Shown: positions 7,394 through 15,885 of the stretch, one piece after another
Position numbering within the stretch: the stretch's first letter is position 1
How the letters are laid out: each line of letters begins with the position of its first letter
Virus record (IMG/VR): IMGVR_UViG_3300013126_003460
Coordinates: 1-23,221 of that record
Reading direction: 5' to 3' (one strand)
Length of the DNA: 23,221 bases
Source: a virus
Position numbers and translations under genes: made by a program
Notes under the pieces: generated by a model
Databases searched by the model: none
What the model saw: only the letters and a program-made list of their open reading frames with translations
What the model was told of the DNA's origin: nothing

Positions 7394-8054
7394 TATTGTT
7401 TTTATAAGTTATCAAGAACCTAATGCGGAAGAAAATTGGAATAATCTTAAATCTAGATTTCCTTTAGCTAAAAGAGTTCATGGTGTAAAAGGCATTCATC
7501 AAGCTCATATAGCAGCAGCCAAAGAATGTAAAACGCATATGTTTTGGGTTGTTGACGGTGATGCACAGATATTGAAAGATTTTCAGTTTAATTTTAGAAC
7601 TAGGAGTTACGATATTGTTCATGTTTGGCGAAGTCGTAATCCCATTAATGACCTAGAGTATGGAAATGGTGGGGTCAAACTTTTACCAAGAAATATGACA
7701 ATTAAAATGAGAACAGATACTACTGACATGACTACTAGTATTAGTAATAAATTTGTTCCGATGGAGCAGGTAAGCAATATAACTGCTTTTAATAGTGATC
7801 CTTTTAACACTTGGAAGAGTGCATTTAGAGAATGTTGTAAGTTAGCTAGTAAAACTATTGATAGGCAAAAAGTAGATGAAACTGAAAAAAGATTATCTGT
7901 TTGGTTAACTAAAGGAATGGATCGTCCTTATGGTGAATATGCAATAAAAGGAGCCAAGTCAGGCATCCAATTTGTAAGAGATAATATCCATGATGTTAAT
8001 TATCTTAGAAAGATAAATGATTTTGACTTTTTAAAGGAGTTATTTCAGAAATGA
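7386..8054 (+). CDS. GT-A-like glycosyltransferase candidate 4
   Basis: A 222-residue shorter relative of the preceding gene. Matching blocks are DIVFISYQEP, FPLAKRVHGV, VVDGDA with D57-G-D59, YGNGGVKLLP, WKSAFREC and AIKGAKSG. It lacks most of the C-terminal extension of its partner. I chose the ATG at 7386, which aligns the N-terminus with the partner (MYDIVFISY) and gives an 8-base overlap; the codon at 7368 would add six residues with no counterpart. The substrate is unknown. Confidence 0.65.
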   Translation: MYDIVFISYQEPNAEENWNNLKSRFPLAKRVHGVKGIHQAHIAAAKECKTHMFWVVDGDAQILKDFQFNFRTRSYDIVHVWRSRNPINDLEYGNGGVKLLPRNMTIKMRTDTTDMTTSISNKFVPMEQVSNITAFNSDPFNTWKSAFRECCKLASKTIDRQKVDETEKRLSVWLTKGMDRPYGEYAIKGAKSGIQFVRDNIHDVNYLRKINDFDFLKELFQK

Positions 8055-8986
8055 ATGAAAATGGTAATAATAAAGTTGAGTGGCTTTATGGACTAGAAGA
8101 TTATTATAAGTTTACTTTAAAATATGAAATATCTTTTTTTATTCATCAACTTATAAATTTATCAATTAATGATGATCCATATCCAACTTTGAAAAAGTTA
8201 AGTATAGAAGCTCATAAATTACAAGCTCCAGAATGGGTATTTTCTAAAAGTATGGGGTTTTTTGTGAACCTAATACAAAATAAACACACACTTGTGGAAT
8301 TTGCAAGTATAGCTAGATACTTTTTTGAAAATGAAAAACTTTTTAGAATGATACATTCTTATGAAAGAAACAATAAGGATGTAGATATTATAAGTGATGC
8401 ATTAAGTAGAGGACAAATTAAAAGTAAGATATGGTTGATAAAAGAATTAATACCGATAAAAAAACATTTTGATAATGTACTAATAATGGCAGGATGGATA
8501 GGGCTACTAAAAGTCCTATATTCTAACCGTTTAACTTATAGAAAGATGCGTATAATTGATTTAGATAGGGAAAGTTGTAAAATTAGTGATGAAATAGTTA
8601 ATAATCAGGACTTACACAACTACAAAGTAAAAAGCGTTAATTGTGATATTAATAATCTAGTATGCCATAAAAATGGATATGAGTTTGATATAGAAAATTT
8701 TAAAACAGAGGAAAAATTTACTGAGAAATTTCTGCCTAATCTTATAGTAAACACTAGTGCAGAGCATATGTCTGAAGAATGGTTTCATCAAATAAAAAAT
8801 AAAAATTTAGAATCAAACCCAATTTTAGCAATTCAAAGTAATAATATGTTTGATATACCAGAGCATATTAATTGTGTACATAGTATAGAACATATGAAAA
8901 AGAAGTTTCCTATGAAAGAAATTTTTTATGAAGGTGAATTACAACTAAAAGGTTATAAACGAGTAATGCTAATAGGTAAGCCATGA
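8051..8986 (+). CDS. Rossmann-fold methyltransferase candidate
   Basis: A 311-residue protein. About 135 residues of mostly helical sequence come first, then a Rossmann-like half: NVLIMAGWIGLL (142-152) in the place of the SAM-binding motif I, with the Gly-rich loop reduced; MRIIDLDRE with D170/D172 as the ribose-binding acid; and NLIVNTSAEHM (230-240) as a motif IV-like strand. This suits a class I SAM-dependent methyltransferase. The weak Gly loop leaves room for a non-catalytic or different-cofactor role. It is coupled to both neighbours by 4-base overlaps. The C-terminal half of the protein at 18121-19542 has a comparable motif I region. Confidence 0.55.
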   Translation: MNENGNNKVEWLYGLEDYYKFTLKYEISFFIHQLINLSINDDPYPTLKKLSIEAHKLQAPEWVFSKSMGFFVNLIQNKHTLVEFASIARYFFENEKLFRMIHSYERNNKDVDIISDALSRGQIKSKIWLIKELIPIKKHFDNVLIMAGWIGLLKVLYSNRLTYRKMRIIDLDRESCKISDEIVNNQDLHNYKVKSVNCDINNLVCHKNGYEFDIENFKTEEKFTEKFLPNLIVNTSAEHMSEEWFHQIKNKNLESNPILAIQSNNMFDIPEHINCVHSIEHMKKKFPMKEIFYEGELQLKGYKRVMLIGKP

Positions 8987-9207
8987 TAGATTTAGATCAA
9001 CTAGAACTTCGTGATTTACAAAAAGAAGCAGCCAGAGCATTGAGTATTATGAAAGCTACTAACAATAACATATACAAATATAATATACAAGCTTACCATA
9101 ATAGTCAAAATTGGTTCAAAGCTGTAATTAAAGATTACATAGATCAATATGGAGGGTTACCAAGTAAAATAGGACCTGCCAATTCAATAAAACTTATTTT
9201 AGATTAA
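8983..9207 (+). CDS. Small unknown protein before the first radical SAM gene
   Basis: A 74-residue protein with no recognised domain. It looks helical (LRDLQKEAARALSIM, WFKAVIKDYIDQYG), with a Gly/Pro turn (GGLPSKIGP) and a hydrophobic tail. It overlaps the preceding gene by 4 bases and its TAA shares one base with the next ATG (TAATG), so it is translationally coupled to the radical SAM gene. It has no signal peptide and no cysteine. It could be a partner or accessory protein of that enzyme; a substrate peptide is conceivable but not shown. Confidence 0.7.
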   Translation: MIDLDQLELRDLQKEAARALSIMKATNNNIYKYNIQAYHNSQNWFKAVIKDYIDQYGGLPSKIGPANSIKLILD

Positions 9208-10379
9208 TGCTTTATACTTACAATCAAATAAAAACAGTACATTTAGAAGTTACAGATTCTTGTAATGCTTCTTGCCCTATGTGCGCCCGTAATATTAATG
9301 GTGGGGAAGATAACCCGCAGTTGCCAAATACTGAGCTTTCTATAGAAGACATAAAGAAAATTTTTGATCCTAAATTTATAGCACAATTAGAACGCATATA
9401 CATGTGTGGAAATTACGGAGATCCTATAGCTGCTAAGGATACGTTAGAAATATTTGAATATTTTAGGAAACATAATGACAAGATTATGTTAAGTATGCAT
9501 ACTAATGGTTCAGCTAAAAAACCAGAATGGTGGTCAAAATTAGCTAAAGTATTAGGGAGAAAAGGCTATGTAATTTTTAGTATAGACGGTCTTGAAGATA
9601 CTAACAATCTTTATAGACAAAATACTATATGGTCTAAAATAATGGCCAATGCTGAGGCTTTTATTGAAGCAGGTGGACGAGCTAGATGGGATTATATTGT
9701 ATTTGCTCATAATGAACATCAAGTAGAAGAAGCAAAGGAATTAGCAAAAAAAATTGGCTTTGAAAAATTTCAGTATAAAAAATCTGCTAGGTTTTTTAGC
9801 AATGTAAGTGGCATGACTAAGGAAATGCATCAAGCAGCTAATAGAAAAGGTATGCCTACAACTTTACTACAAGCACCATTAAATAACAAGTATAGAAACT
9901 CTGCATTAGAAGAATTAGGAAAAATTTCTAAGCAAGAGGAACCAGTTAAATTCTTGCCTAGTCAGCAAAAAGAATTAGAAAATTATTCTTATCCTCAAGT
10001 TTTCCATAAAGACAATGATAAAAAGAAACCAATGGAAAAGTTTTGGGATCAAGTTCCTATTAAATGTAAGGTTGCAGAAGAAAAAAGTCTATACATAAGT
10101 GCCGAAGGTATAGTTCAGCCATGTTGTTGGACTGCTGGACAAATGTATGTTTGGTATTGGACTCCAAAAGGAGGACAGATATGGGAATTAATTGATCATG
10201 TCGGAAAAGACAACCTTAATGCAAAATATCATAATCTTGAATCTATTGTTAATGGTGAATTTATACAAGACTTAATACCGAATAGTTGGACTAAACCTAG
10301 TTGTGCTGATGGAAAATTGGCTATATGTGCTAAAACTTGTGGAACAAAATATGATGCATTTGCGGAGCAATTTAAATGA
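9207..10379 (+). CDS. Radical SAM enzyme with C-terminal SPASM-like cluster
   Basis: A 390-residue radical SAM protein. C19-x3-C23-x2-C26 (SCNASCPMC) binds the catalytic 4Fe-4S cluster that cleaves SAM to a 5'-deoxyadenosyl radical; YGDP at 70-73 stands where GGEP usually is. The C-terminus has extra cysteines C287, C306, C307, C366, C374 and C378, a SPASM-like auxiliary cluster domain as in peptide- or sugar-modifying members. The spacing C-x18-CC is nearly the same as that found at the N-termini of four later radical SAM proteins of this window. The start is the shared TAATG with the previous gene. The substrate is unknown. Confidence 0.88.
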   Translation: MLYTYNQIKTVHLEVTDSCNASCPMCARNINGGEDNPQLPNTELSIEDIKKIFDPKFIAQLERIYMCGNYGDPIAAKDTLEIFEYFRKHNDKIMLSMHTNGSAKKPEWWSKLAKVLGRKGYVIFSIDGLEDTNNLYRQNTIWSKIMANAEAFIEAGGRARWDYIVFAHNEHQVEEAKELAKKIGFEKFQYKKSARFFSNVSGMTKEMHQAANRKGMPTTLLQAPLNNKYRNSALEELGKISKQEEPVKFLPSQQKELENYSYPQVFHKDNDKKKPMEKFWDQVPIKCKVAEEKSLYISAEGIVQPCCWTAGQMYVWYWTPKGGQIWELIDHVGKDNLNAKYHNLESIVNGEFIQDLIPNSWTKPSCADGKLAICAKTCGTKYDAFAEQFK

Positions 10380-11542
10380 ATGATACAGTGTGTCAAGTTG
10401 CATGGAAAGAGTTATATATTAATCATACAGGCAAGTTTAGGAATTGTTGTATACAACAAGAAAGTTATGAAGAAAGTGATTTTTTATCATCAGTTGATCC
10501 TAATCAATGGTTTAAGGAGCAGAAAAATTTAAAAGATTTACGAATCCGATTGATACAAAATGAAAAGCCATTTACATGCTTAAAGTGTTGGAAATTAGAG
10601 GAAGAAGGATTAAGCTCTTATAGATTAAATTGGAATGAACAATATAAAAAAGAAAATAATCAAGATCTTAATGAAAGGATTGAGATTATAGATCTTAGAT
10701 TAGGTAACAGATGCAATTTAAAATGTAGAATGTGTAATACCATGTGGAGTGATCAAATAGGCAATCTATATCAGGAAGCTAAGATGTCCGGGATAGTAAA
10801 TTCTTTGAATAGAACTTTTACTCTTGGTACAACTAAAAATGATGAAAATTTTTTAAATGACCTTTTTTATTTTTGTAAGAATACAAAAACAATAAAAGAA
10901 ATTAAATTTGCCGGTGGCGAACCTTTTATTATGGAGGATGTAGAGGAATTTATATTTCGTTTAGTAGAAAATGGTATGACTGATATTAAGTTATCATTAT
11001 TAACAAATACTACAGTAGTTAAATCTTCGGTAGTAAAGGCTTTAGAAAAGTTTAAATCTACACATATACAATGTAGTATTGATGGAGTAGGAAAGGAAAT
11101 AGAATATCAAAGATATCCTTGCAAATGGGAAGTTATAGAAAGAAATTTTATTAAATTATATAACAGTACACTTACAGTTAACCTAACTCCCTGTTGGTCA
11201 CATTTAAATCTTTCTAGTTTACCTGATTTTCTTAATTGGGCAAGTCAGTTTCCTAAATCTCATATTGCTTATAATGAAGTAAACTTTCCTACATATTTTG
11301 ACTTTCGATTAATTCCTTTAGATTTTAGACAACCGATAATAAAAAAAATAAAAGAATCTAGTAAGCCTTTAAAATTACATAAAGACTATGAGATATTTTT
11401 TAAAAATATTGAATATCAGTATAGACTTATAAACGTAGATGAAGTAAGTCAGCTTAAGGATGCAATTGAAATTTGGAATTTTTCTAATCCTGTAAGATAT
11501 CAAGACAGATATCCATGGGCAGATTTATTACTAAATATCTAA
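10376..11542 (+). CDS. Radical SAM enzyme with N-terminal cysteine module
   Basis: A 388-residue protein. Its first ~75 residues hold an auxiliary cysteine set: C6, C24-C25, C68 and C71. The radical SAM core follows with C113-x3-C117-x2-C120 (RCNLKCRMC) and AGGEP farther on. The N-terminal module resembles a SPASM/twitch cluster placed before, instead of after, the core. It has an ATGA overlap with the preceding radical SAM gene. After its stop comes the only real gap of the island, so it may end the first transcription unit. Reaction and substrate are not apparent; related architectures in environmental phages are annotated only by domain. Confidence 0.88.
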   Translation: MNDTVCQVAWKELYINHTGKFRNCCIQQESYEESDFLSSVDPNQWFKEQKNLKDLRIRLIQNEKPFTCLKCWKLEEEGLSSYRLNWNEQYKKENNQDLNERIEIIDLRLGNRCNLKCRMCNTMWSDQIGNLYQEAKMSGIVNSLNRTFTLGTTKNDENFLNDLFYFCKNTKTIKEIKFAGGEPFIMEDVEEFIFRLVENGMTDIKLSLLTNTTVVKSSVVKALEKFKSTHIQCSIDGVGKEIEYQRYPCKWEVIERNFIKLYNSTLTVNLTPCWSHLNLSSLPDFLNWASQFPKSHIAYNEVNFPTYFDFRLIPLDFRQPIIKKIKESSKPLKLHKDYEIFFKNIEYQYRLINVDEVSQLKDAIEIWNFSNPVRYQDRYPWADLLLNI

Positions 11543-11559
11543 TTAATGAAATCGTCAAA

Positions 11560-11588
11560 TAGATCTTAATTTACCTAATAAAGATCTA
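11560..11588 (+). terminator. 8-bp hairpin in the island's only gap
   Basis: TAGATCTT (11560-11567) pairs perfectly with AAGATCTA (11581-11588) across a 13-base loop, followed by ACTTATTTT. The gap 11543-11609 is the only non-coding stretch over a few bases between 4325 and 21065. The hairpin could be a weak terminator or a processing site that separates the island into two units. No clear promoter box is visible in the gap. Confidence 0.4.
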
Positions 11589-11609
11589 ACTTATTTTAAA
11601 ACGGAAATT

Positions 11610-13013
11610 ATGAAATATCCTAGTCAAACCTTTTGTATTTTACCATGGATACATTTATCCACTAGACCAGATGGAAGTATGAGAGTATGTTGCACAGCTA
11701 ACGCTAGTGGAGTTGGCCCTAGTAATGATAAAAAAATTGGAGGACCACAGGTTGGTGTTATCAAAGATGAATTTGGATTACCTAGTAATTTAAATGTTAC
11801 AGATTTTCAAACAGCTTGGAACAGTACTTATATGAAGAATGTTCGTAAACAAATGTTAGCTGGAGGAAAACCTCCTAGTTGTTTGAAATGTTTTAAAGAA
11901 GAAGATTCCGGGCATAACAGTAAAAGAATGTGGGAAACTGAATATTGGAGTCAACGTGTTAATGTTGAGAAGTTAATTGAACAAACTGCTGAGGATGGAA
12001 GTGTACCACCACACTTGAACTATATTGATCTACGTTTTGGTACAAAATGTCAGTTAGGTTGTATAATGTGTAGTCCTCATGATAGTAGTGGTTGGATTAA
12101 AGATTGGCAAGCAATTTATCCGACTATAGAAAACGAGGGTGTTCGTAAAATATGGCAATGGGATAATAAAGGTAGTATTAATGGAAGTAGCTATAATTGG
12201 CACAAACAAAATCCTACATTTTGGCAGCAATTTTATGAACAAATTCCGAATATGCAACAAGTTTATTTTGCAGGTGGAGAGCCTTTGATAATAGACGAGC
12301 ATTATGAAATACTAGAAGAGATAATACGTCAAGGTCGTGCTAAAGATATTGAAATACGTTATAACAGTAATGGTGTAGAATGGAGAGATGATTTATTTGA
12401 TTTATGGAAACATTTTAAGATAGTACGATATCATTATAGTGTAGATAGCATAGGTTCAATGAATGAATATATTCGTTATCCTAGTAAATGGAAACGTACT
12501 GAGGAAGTATTTCGTATTTTAGATGAGCAAACAACCGATAACGTTGAAGTGACTATTGCCTGTGCTGTACAAGCATTAAACATTTATTATATTCCAGATT
12601 TTTTACGTTGGAAACTATCACAAAATTTTAAAAAGGTAAACATGTGGCCGTTAGGAGCAGGGGGAATAAATTACCATTTCGTCTACTGGCCAGCATTTTT
12701 AAATGTCAAAGTATTACCTAAATGGTTTAAAGATGAATGTGAACAAAAATATGAAGAATTTATTACTTGGTTTGAAGAAAATTGGGAGCTCTGTTTATCG
12801 GAAAGAGACAGAGGTATTGTGCGTAAAGAATCTTGGCTAAAAAATAGTTATGGTATAAAAAGATTAAGAGGAATGATATCATTCATGAAAAGTGAGGACT
12901 GGAGTCAGCGACTACCAGAAATGAAAGATTATTTAGAAAAAATTGATATTCATAGAAATATCAATTTTTATGATACTTTTCCAGAAATGAAAAACATATT
13001 TAAGGAACAATAA
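11610..13013 (+). CDS. Radical SAM enzyme with N-terminal cysteine module, long form
   Basis: A 467-residue protein, the longest of the group. The N-terminal module has C9 (FCILPW), C27-C28 (MRVCC), then C91-x2-C94 followed by FKEEDSG. The radical SAM site is C147-x3-C151-x2-C154 (KCQLGCIMC), with AGGEP beyond it. The C-terminal ~100 residues add a helical region with many Trp and Glu. It shares FC-x2-PW and CFKEEDxG with the protein at 14659-15885, so these two are closer to each other than to the others. It begins after the 67-base gap and ends one base before the oxygenase gene. No substrate can be named. Confidence 0.88.
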   Translation: MKYPSQTFCILPWIHLSTRPDGSMRVCCTANASGVGPSNDKKIGGPQVGVIKDEFGLPSNLNVTDFQTAWNSTYMKNVRKQMLAGGKPPSCLKCFKEEDSGHNSKRMWETEYWSQRVNVEKLIEQTAEDGSVPPHLNYIDLRFGTKCQLGCIMCSPHDSSGWIKDWQAIYPTIENEGVRKIWQWDNKGSINGSSYNWHKQNPTFWQQFYEQIPNMQQVYFAGGEPLIIDEHYEILEEIIRQGRAKDIEIRYNSNGVEWRDDLFDLWKHFKIVRYHYSVDSIGSMNEYIRYPSKWKRTEEVFRILDEQTTDNVEVTIACAVQALNIYYIPDFLRWKLSQNFKKVNMWPLGAGGINYHFVYWPAFLNVKVLPKWFKDECEQKYEEFITWFEENWELCLSERDRGIVRKESWLKNSYGIKRLRGMISFMKSEDWSQRLPEMKDYLEKIDIHRNINFYDTFPEMKNIFKEQ

Positions 13014-13014
13014 T

Positions 13015-14049
13015 ATGTATAAATCTATACACGGGGATCCTATAAACTTAAACCCAATTAGAAAAGATTTAAAACAATTTAAAAGTCATTGGGCATCAGA
13101 TAATAAGTTACCTACATATGAATCATATATGCCAGACTTATCTAAGGAATATGCTCGTGACGGAATGAGGAAAAATTTCAGCCCAGCATATGTTTCAAAT
13201 GTTGAATTTGATGAAGATGAGCTTTCTTGGATGTATGGGTTTGCTTTTACTGGTTGTCATAATGTAAGACATAATGCAAATGGAACAATTTTTATCAGTG
13301 GTAACTTAGATATCGTTGCAACAAAATTTTTAGATAAACTAGAAAAAATATTGCCAGGATGTTCAGAAAGTCCTTTGGTAGGAGGTAATTTTTTAATAAC
13401 TCCTACGCAATATGGATTACATAATGATAGTACACGTAGATCAGATTGGGAAAGAGGTTTAAAGGATATTTCTGAGGAAAGTTCTGAAAGAAGATTTGTT
13501 CCTTGGAAAAACATTTTAATACCAATGTGGATAGGCAATTCTCCTAATACTATCAGTCATGGTGTTTGGTTTGAGCAACGACATGTTGATTTCGCTCATG
13601 TTTATTTTCATGGAGGGGAAAATGTTAAACAGCCTGCTACAACATATCCTATTATCCATGACCATGCTTCTATTGATTTTTATAATTCTAATGGAGATTT
13701 AATTCCTAGAGAGAATAATTTAATACCTTACAATAATGATCATTATGCTCAATATCTATCTTATACTCCTAAAAAACGTTTAACAGGTTTGACATCGGAG
13801 CTTATTGTTGAATGGAAGCCAGGAGTTCCATTTGTGTTTGATGCTGTTCAATTACATGCTACAAACAAAGGAACAACCTCTTTAACAAAATATCTTGTTA
13901 TGTCAGATAGAAAAGAGGGTAATAAGTCAAGCTATAGAAGGTTTAGTTCAAATGATGTGACTAATGATATATCTGCTACTATTGATGAGAAAGAAGAATG
14001 GGATATTAAGATGGGGTTATTATTAACTTTTCTAAAGGAGATTAAATGA
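13015..14049 (+). CDS. 2-oxoglutarate/Fe(II) oxygenase candidate
   Basis: A 344-residue protein with the marks of a double-stranded beta-helix 2-oxoglutarate dioxygenase: YGLHNDS supplies H136-x-D138, and AVQLHATNKG supplies the distal H281, followed by K292, which may bind the 2-oxoglutarate carboxylate. A large insert (about residues 140-270) lies between the two halves of the site, longer than usual. Such enzymes hydroxylate or otherwise oxidise a substrate in the cytoplasm. It begins one base after a radical SAM gene and overlaps a second oxygenase by 4 bases, suggesting successive steps on one product. Binding residues are inferred by pattern only. Confidence 0.65.
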   Translation: MYKSIHGDPINLNPIRKDLKQFKSHWASDNKLPTYESYMPDLSKEYARDGMRKNFSPAYVSNVEFDEDELSWMYGFAFTGCHNVRHNANGTIFISGNLDIVATKFLDKLEKILPGCSESPLVGGNFLITPTQYGLHNDSTRRSDWERGLKDISEESSERRFVPWKNILIPMWIGNSPNTISHGVWFEQRHVDFAHVYFHGGENVKQPATTYPIIHDHASIDFYNSNGDLIPRENNLIPYNNDHYAQYLSYTPKKRLTGLTSELIVEWKPGVPFVFDAVQLHATNKGTTSLTKYLVMSDRKEGNKSSYRRFSSNDVTNDISATIDEKEEWDIKMGLLLTFLKEIK

Positions 14050-14669
14050 AATTTTCAGAAGTTCGTATATCTGAAAGAGGGTGGGTTAAATTAAAGTTTA
14101 CTCCTCCGCAACAGGCATTAAATGAATGGAATACCATTAAACATCTAGCTAAACATCACAGAATGGATTACGGAAAAGGATGGATGAGTCTAACATTACA
14201 TGGAATGAAGCCACATTGGACTGAAGCGATTGATAGATATCCAGGTTATAAAGATGAATTAGATTGGGAAATAGATTATCATTGGACTGAAATAGCAGAA
14301 TATTGTCCAGAAACTGTGAATTTTGTTAAAACTTTGCCTTTTACTAAACTACATAGAGTTAGATTCATGTACCTTAGAGCAGGTGGTTTTATAGATTATC
14401 ATAGAGATTCAGATCATATGAATCTTACCCCAATTAATATTAGTATTAATAACCCAACAGCCTGTGAATTTAAGTTTTATAAAAATGAAAAATTTTACAC
14501 TAAAGTCCCTTTTGAAAATTCTAGTGCATTTCTTGTAAACATCGGTTTAAATCATAGGATTGATAATCATAGTAACCAAGATCGTCTTCATATGATAGTG
14601 CATGGGCGATATAATCAAGATTTTGAGAATAATTTTTTAAATTATGTTGAGGAAATGCATGAAATCTAA
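14046..14669 (+). CDS. Aspartyl/asparaginyl beta-hydroxylase-like oxygenase
   Basis: A 207-residue protein resembling the Asp_Arg_Hydrox (aspartyl/asparaginyl beta-hydroxylase) family of 2-oxoglutarate/Fe(II) enzymes. The motif DYHRDSD gives H119-x-D121, GLNHRIDN gives H170, and QDRLHMIVHG gives R180 for the 2-oxoglutarate carboxylate, with the typical INNPTACEF segment between. Members of this fold hydroxylate side chains of proteins or free amino acids. The start overlaps the preceding oxygenase by 4 bases (ATGA), and its last bases contain the ribosome site and start of the next radical SAM gene. The target is unknown; a peptide side chain would fit the family. Confidence 0.78.
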   Translation: MKFSEVRISERGWVKLKFTPPQQALNEWNTIKHLAKHHRMDYGKGWMSLTLHGMKPHWTEAIDRYPGYKDELDWEIDYHWTEIAEYCPETVNFVKTLPFTKLHRVRFMYLRAGGFIDYHRDSDHMNLTPINISINNPTACEFKFYKNEKFYTKVPFENSSAFLVNIGLNHRIDNHSNQDRLHMIVHGRYNQDFENNFLNYVEEMHEI

Positions 14670-15885
14670 AACATTTTGTGTAATGCCATGGAATAGTTTA
14701 GCAACGAATGCTTCTGGAGTTTATCGAATTTGTTGTAATAGTACTCCAGGAAAAAACACTATTAAAAATGAGAAGGGGGAGGCATTAAAAATTCATATGC
14801 ATTTGCCTAGTGAAATATGGAATACCTATACTTATACTAAAATAAGACAGCAAATGTTAGATGGTGAAAGACCAGAAATGTGCAGTCGTTGTTTCAAAGA
14901 AGAAGATGCAGGCATTGAATCTGCAAGAGTAAATTGGAATAAAAAATGGTATAAACAGGATAAAGAATATAAAGTATTTGAAGAACCAGATATTCAATAT
15001 GTTGATCTAAGATTAGGAAATTTATGCAATTTAAAGTGTAGAATGTGTAATCCTTATAGCAGTAATCAGTGGGTAGAAGAATGGAATAAAGTAGTTACTA
15101 AAGCTGAGTTAGTACCAAATTTTCCAATTAATGATGAAGAGTCAAAACGACTTACTAATATGACTTGGCCTAAAAATGAAAAAACATGGAAAAGTTTGAT
15201 TGAAATAGCTAATACTATTGAAGAAATATATTTGACTGGTGGTGAGCCAACCCTTGCTATAGAACAGTATAAACTCTTTGATATTTTAATAGAACAGAAT
15301 TTGACTAAAAAAATAAAGTTAAAATATAATACTAATTTAACAAATATTCCTAAAAAAATGTTAGAATATTGGGAGCATTTTAAAAAAATACAGATTAATG
15401 CAAGTATTGATGCATTTGGTGAATTAAACAGATATATTAGATATCCAACTGCATGGTCTAGTGTAGAAAAAAATATAAGTAGATTTGTTGAAATGCCTAA
15501 TGTCGAAGTACAATTACATTGTACTGTTCAAACATATAATATTTTGAATCTTTCTGATCTTTTTAATTGGATGAAAAAGTATAAAACAATTAAGCTTTAC
15601 TTAAATATTTTGAATCATCCACGAAGTTTAAATATACAAGTTTTACCAAAAGAATTAAAAGAGCTTGCAGAACAAAGACTTTCTGCACATTTAGATCTTC
15701 CAAAAGTTAAAGAAGTTATAAATTATATGTGGGCAGAGGATTTTACTAAATATTTAGAAGAATTTTTTAACTATAACGAAACACTGGACAATTTACGTGG
15801 TCAAGACTTTTATTCATTAGTACCAGAATTTATTTCTTATAAAGAAAAGAGAAAGTATGGATTGGAAAACGATAATAAAAAATAG
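14659..15885 (+). CDS. Radical SAM enzyme with N-terminal cysteine module
   Basis: A 408-residue protein. N-terminal module: C7 (FCVMPW), C25-C26 (YRICC), C75-x2-C78 with FKEEDAG. Radical SAM site: C123-x3-C127-x2-C130 (LCNLKCRMC), then TGGEP. I prefer the ATG at 14659 to the in-frame ATG at 14644 because it follows GAGGA at about 14649 with normal spacing and its N-terminus (MKSKTFCVMPW) aligns with the protein at 11610. It overlaps the hydroxylase by 11 bases and the next gene by 29 bases, the largest overlap so far. It is very similar in layout to the 11610 protein but lacks ~60 residues. Confidence 0.87.
   Translation: MKSKTFCVMPWNSLATNASGVYRICCNSTPGKNTIKNEKGEALKIHMHLPSEIWNTYTYTKIRQQMLDGERPEMCSRCFKEEDAGIESARVNWNKKWYKQDKEYKVFEEPDIQYVDLRLGNLCNLKCRMCNPYSSNQWVEEWNKVVTKAELVPNFPINDEESKRLTNMTWPKNEKTWKSLIEIANTIEEIYLTGGEPTLAIEQYKLFDILIEQNLTKKIKLKYNTNLTNIPKKMLEYWEHFKKIQINASIDAFGELNRYIRYPTAWSSVEKNISRFVEMPNVEVQLHCTVQTYNILNLSDLFNWMKKYKTIKLYLNILNHPRSLNIQVLPKELKELAEQRLSAHLDLPKVKEVINYMWAEDFTKYLEEFFNYNETLDNLRGQDFYSLVPEFISYKEKRKYGLENDNKK

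Noticed and set aside
12054-12302. Minus-strand open frame of 82 codons
   Set aside because: It lies inside the conserved core of the radical SAM gene at 11610-13013, shows no motif, and all neighbours are on the + strand.
13018-13025. TATAAATC, close to a late promoter box
   Set aside because: It overlaps the first codons of the oxygenase gene, one base differs from TATAAATA, and the only candidate start downstream would be internal.
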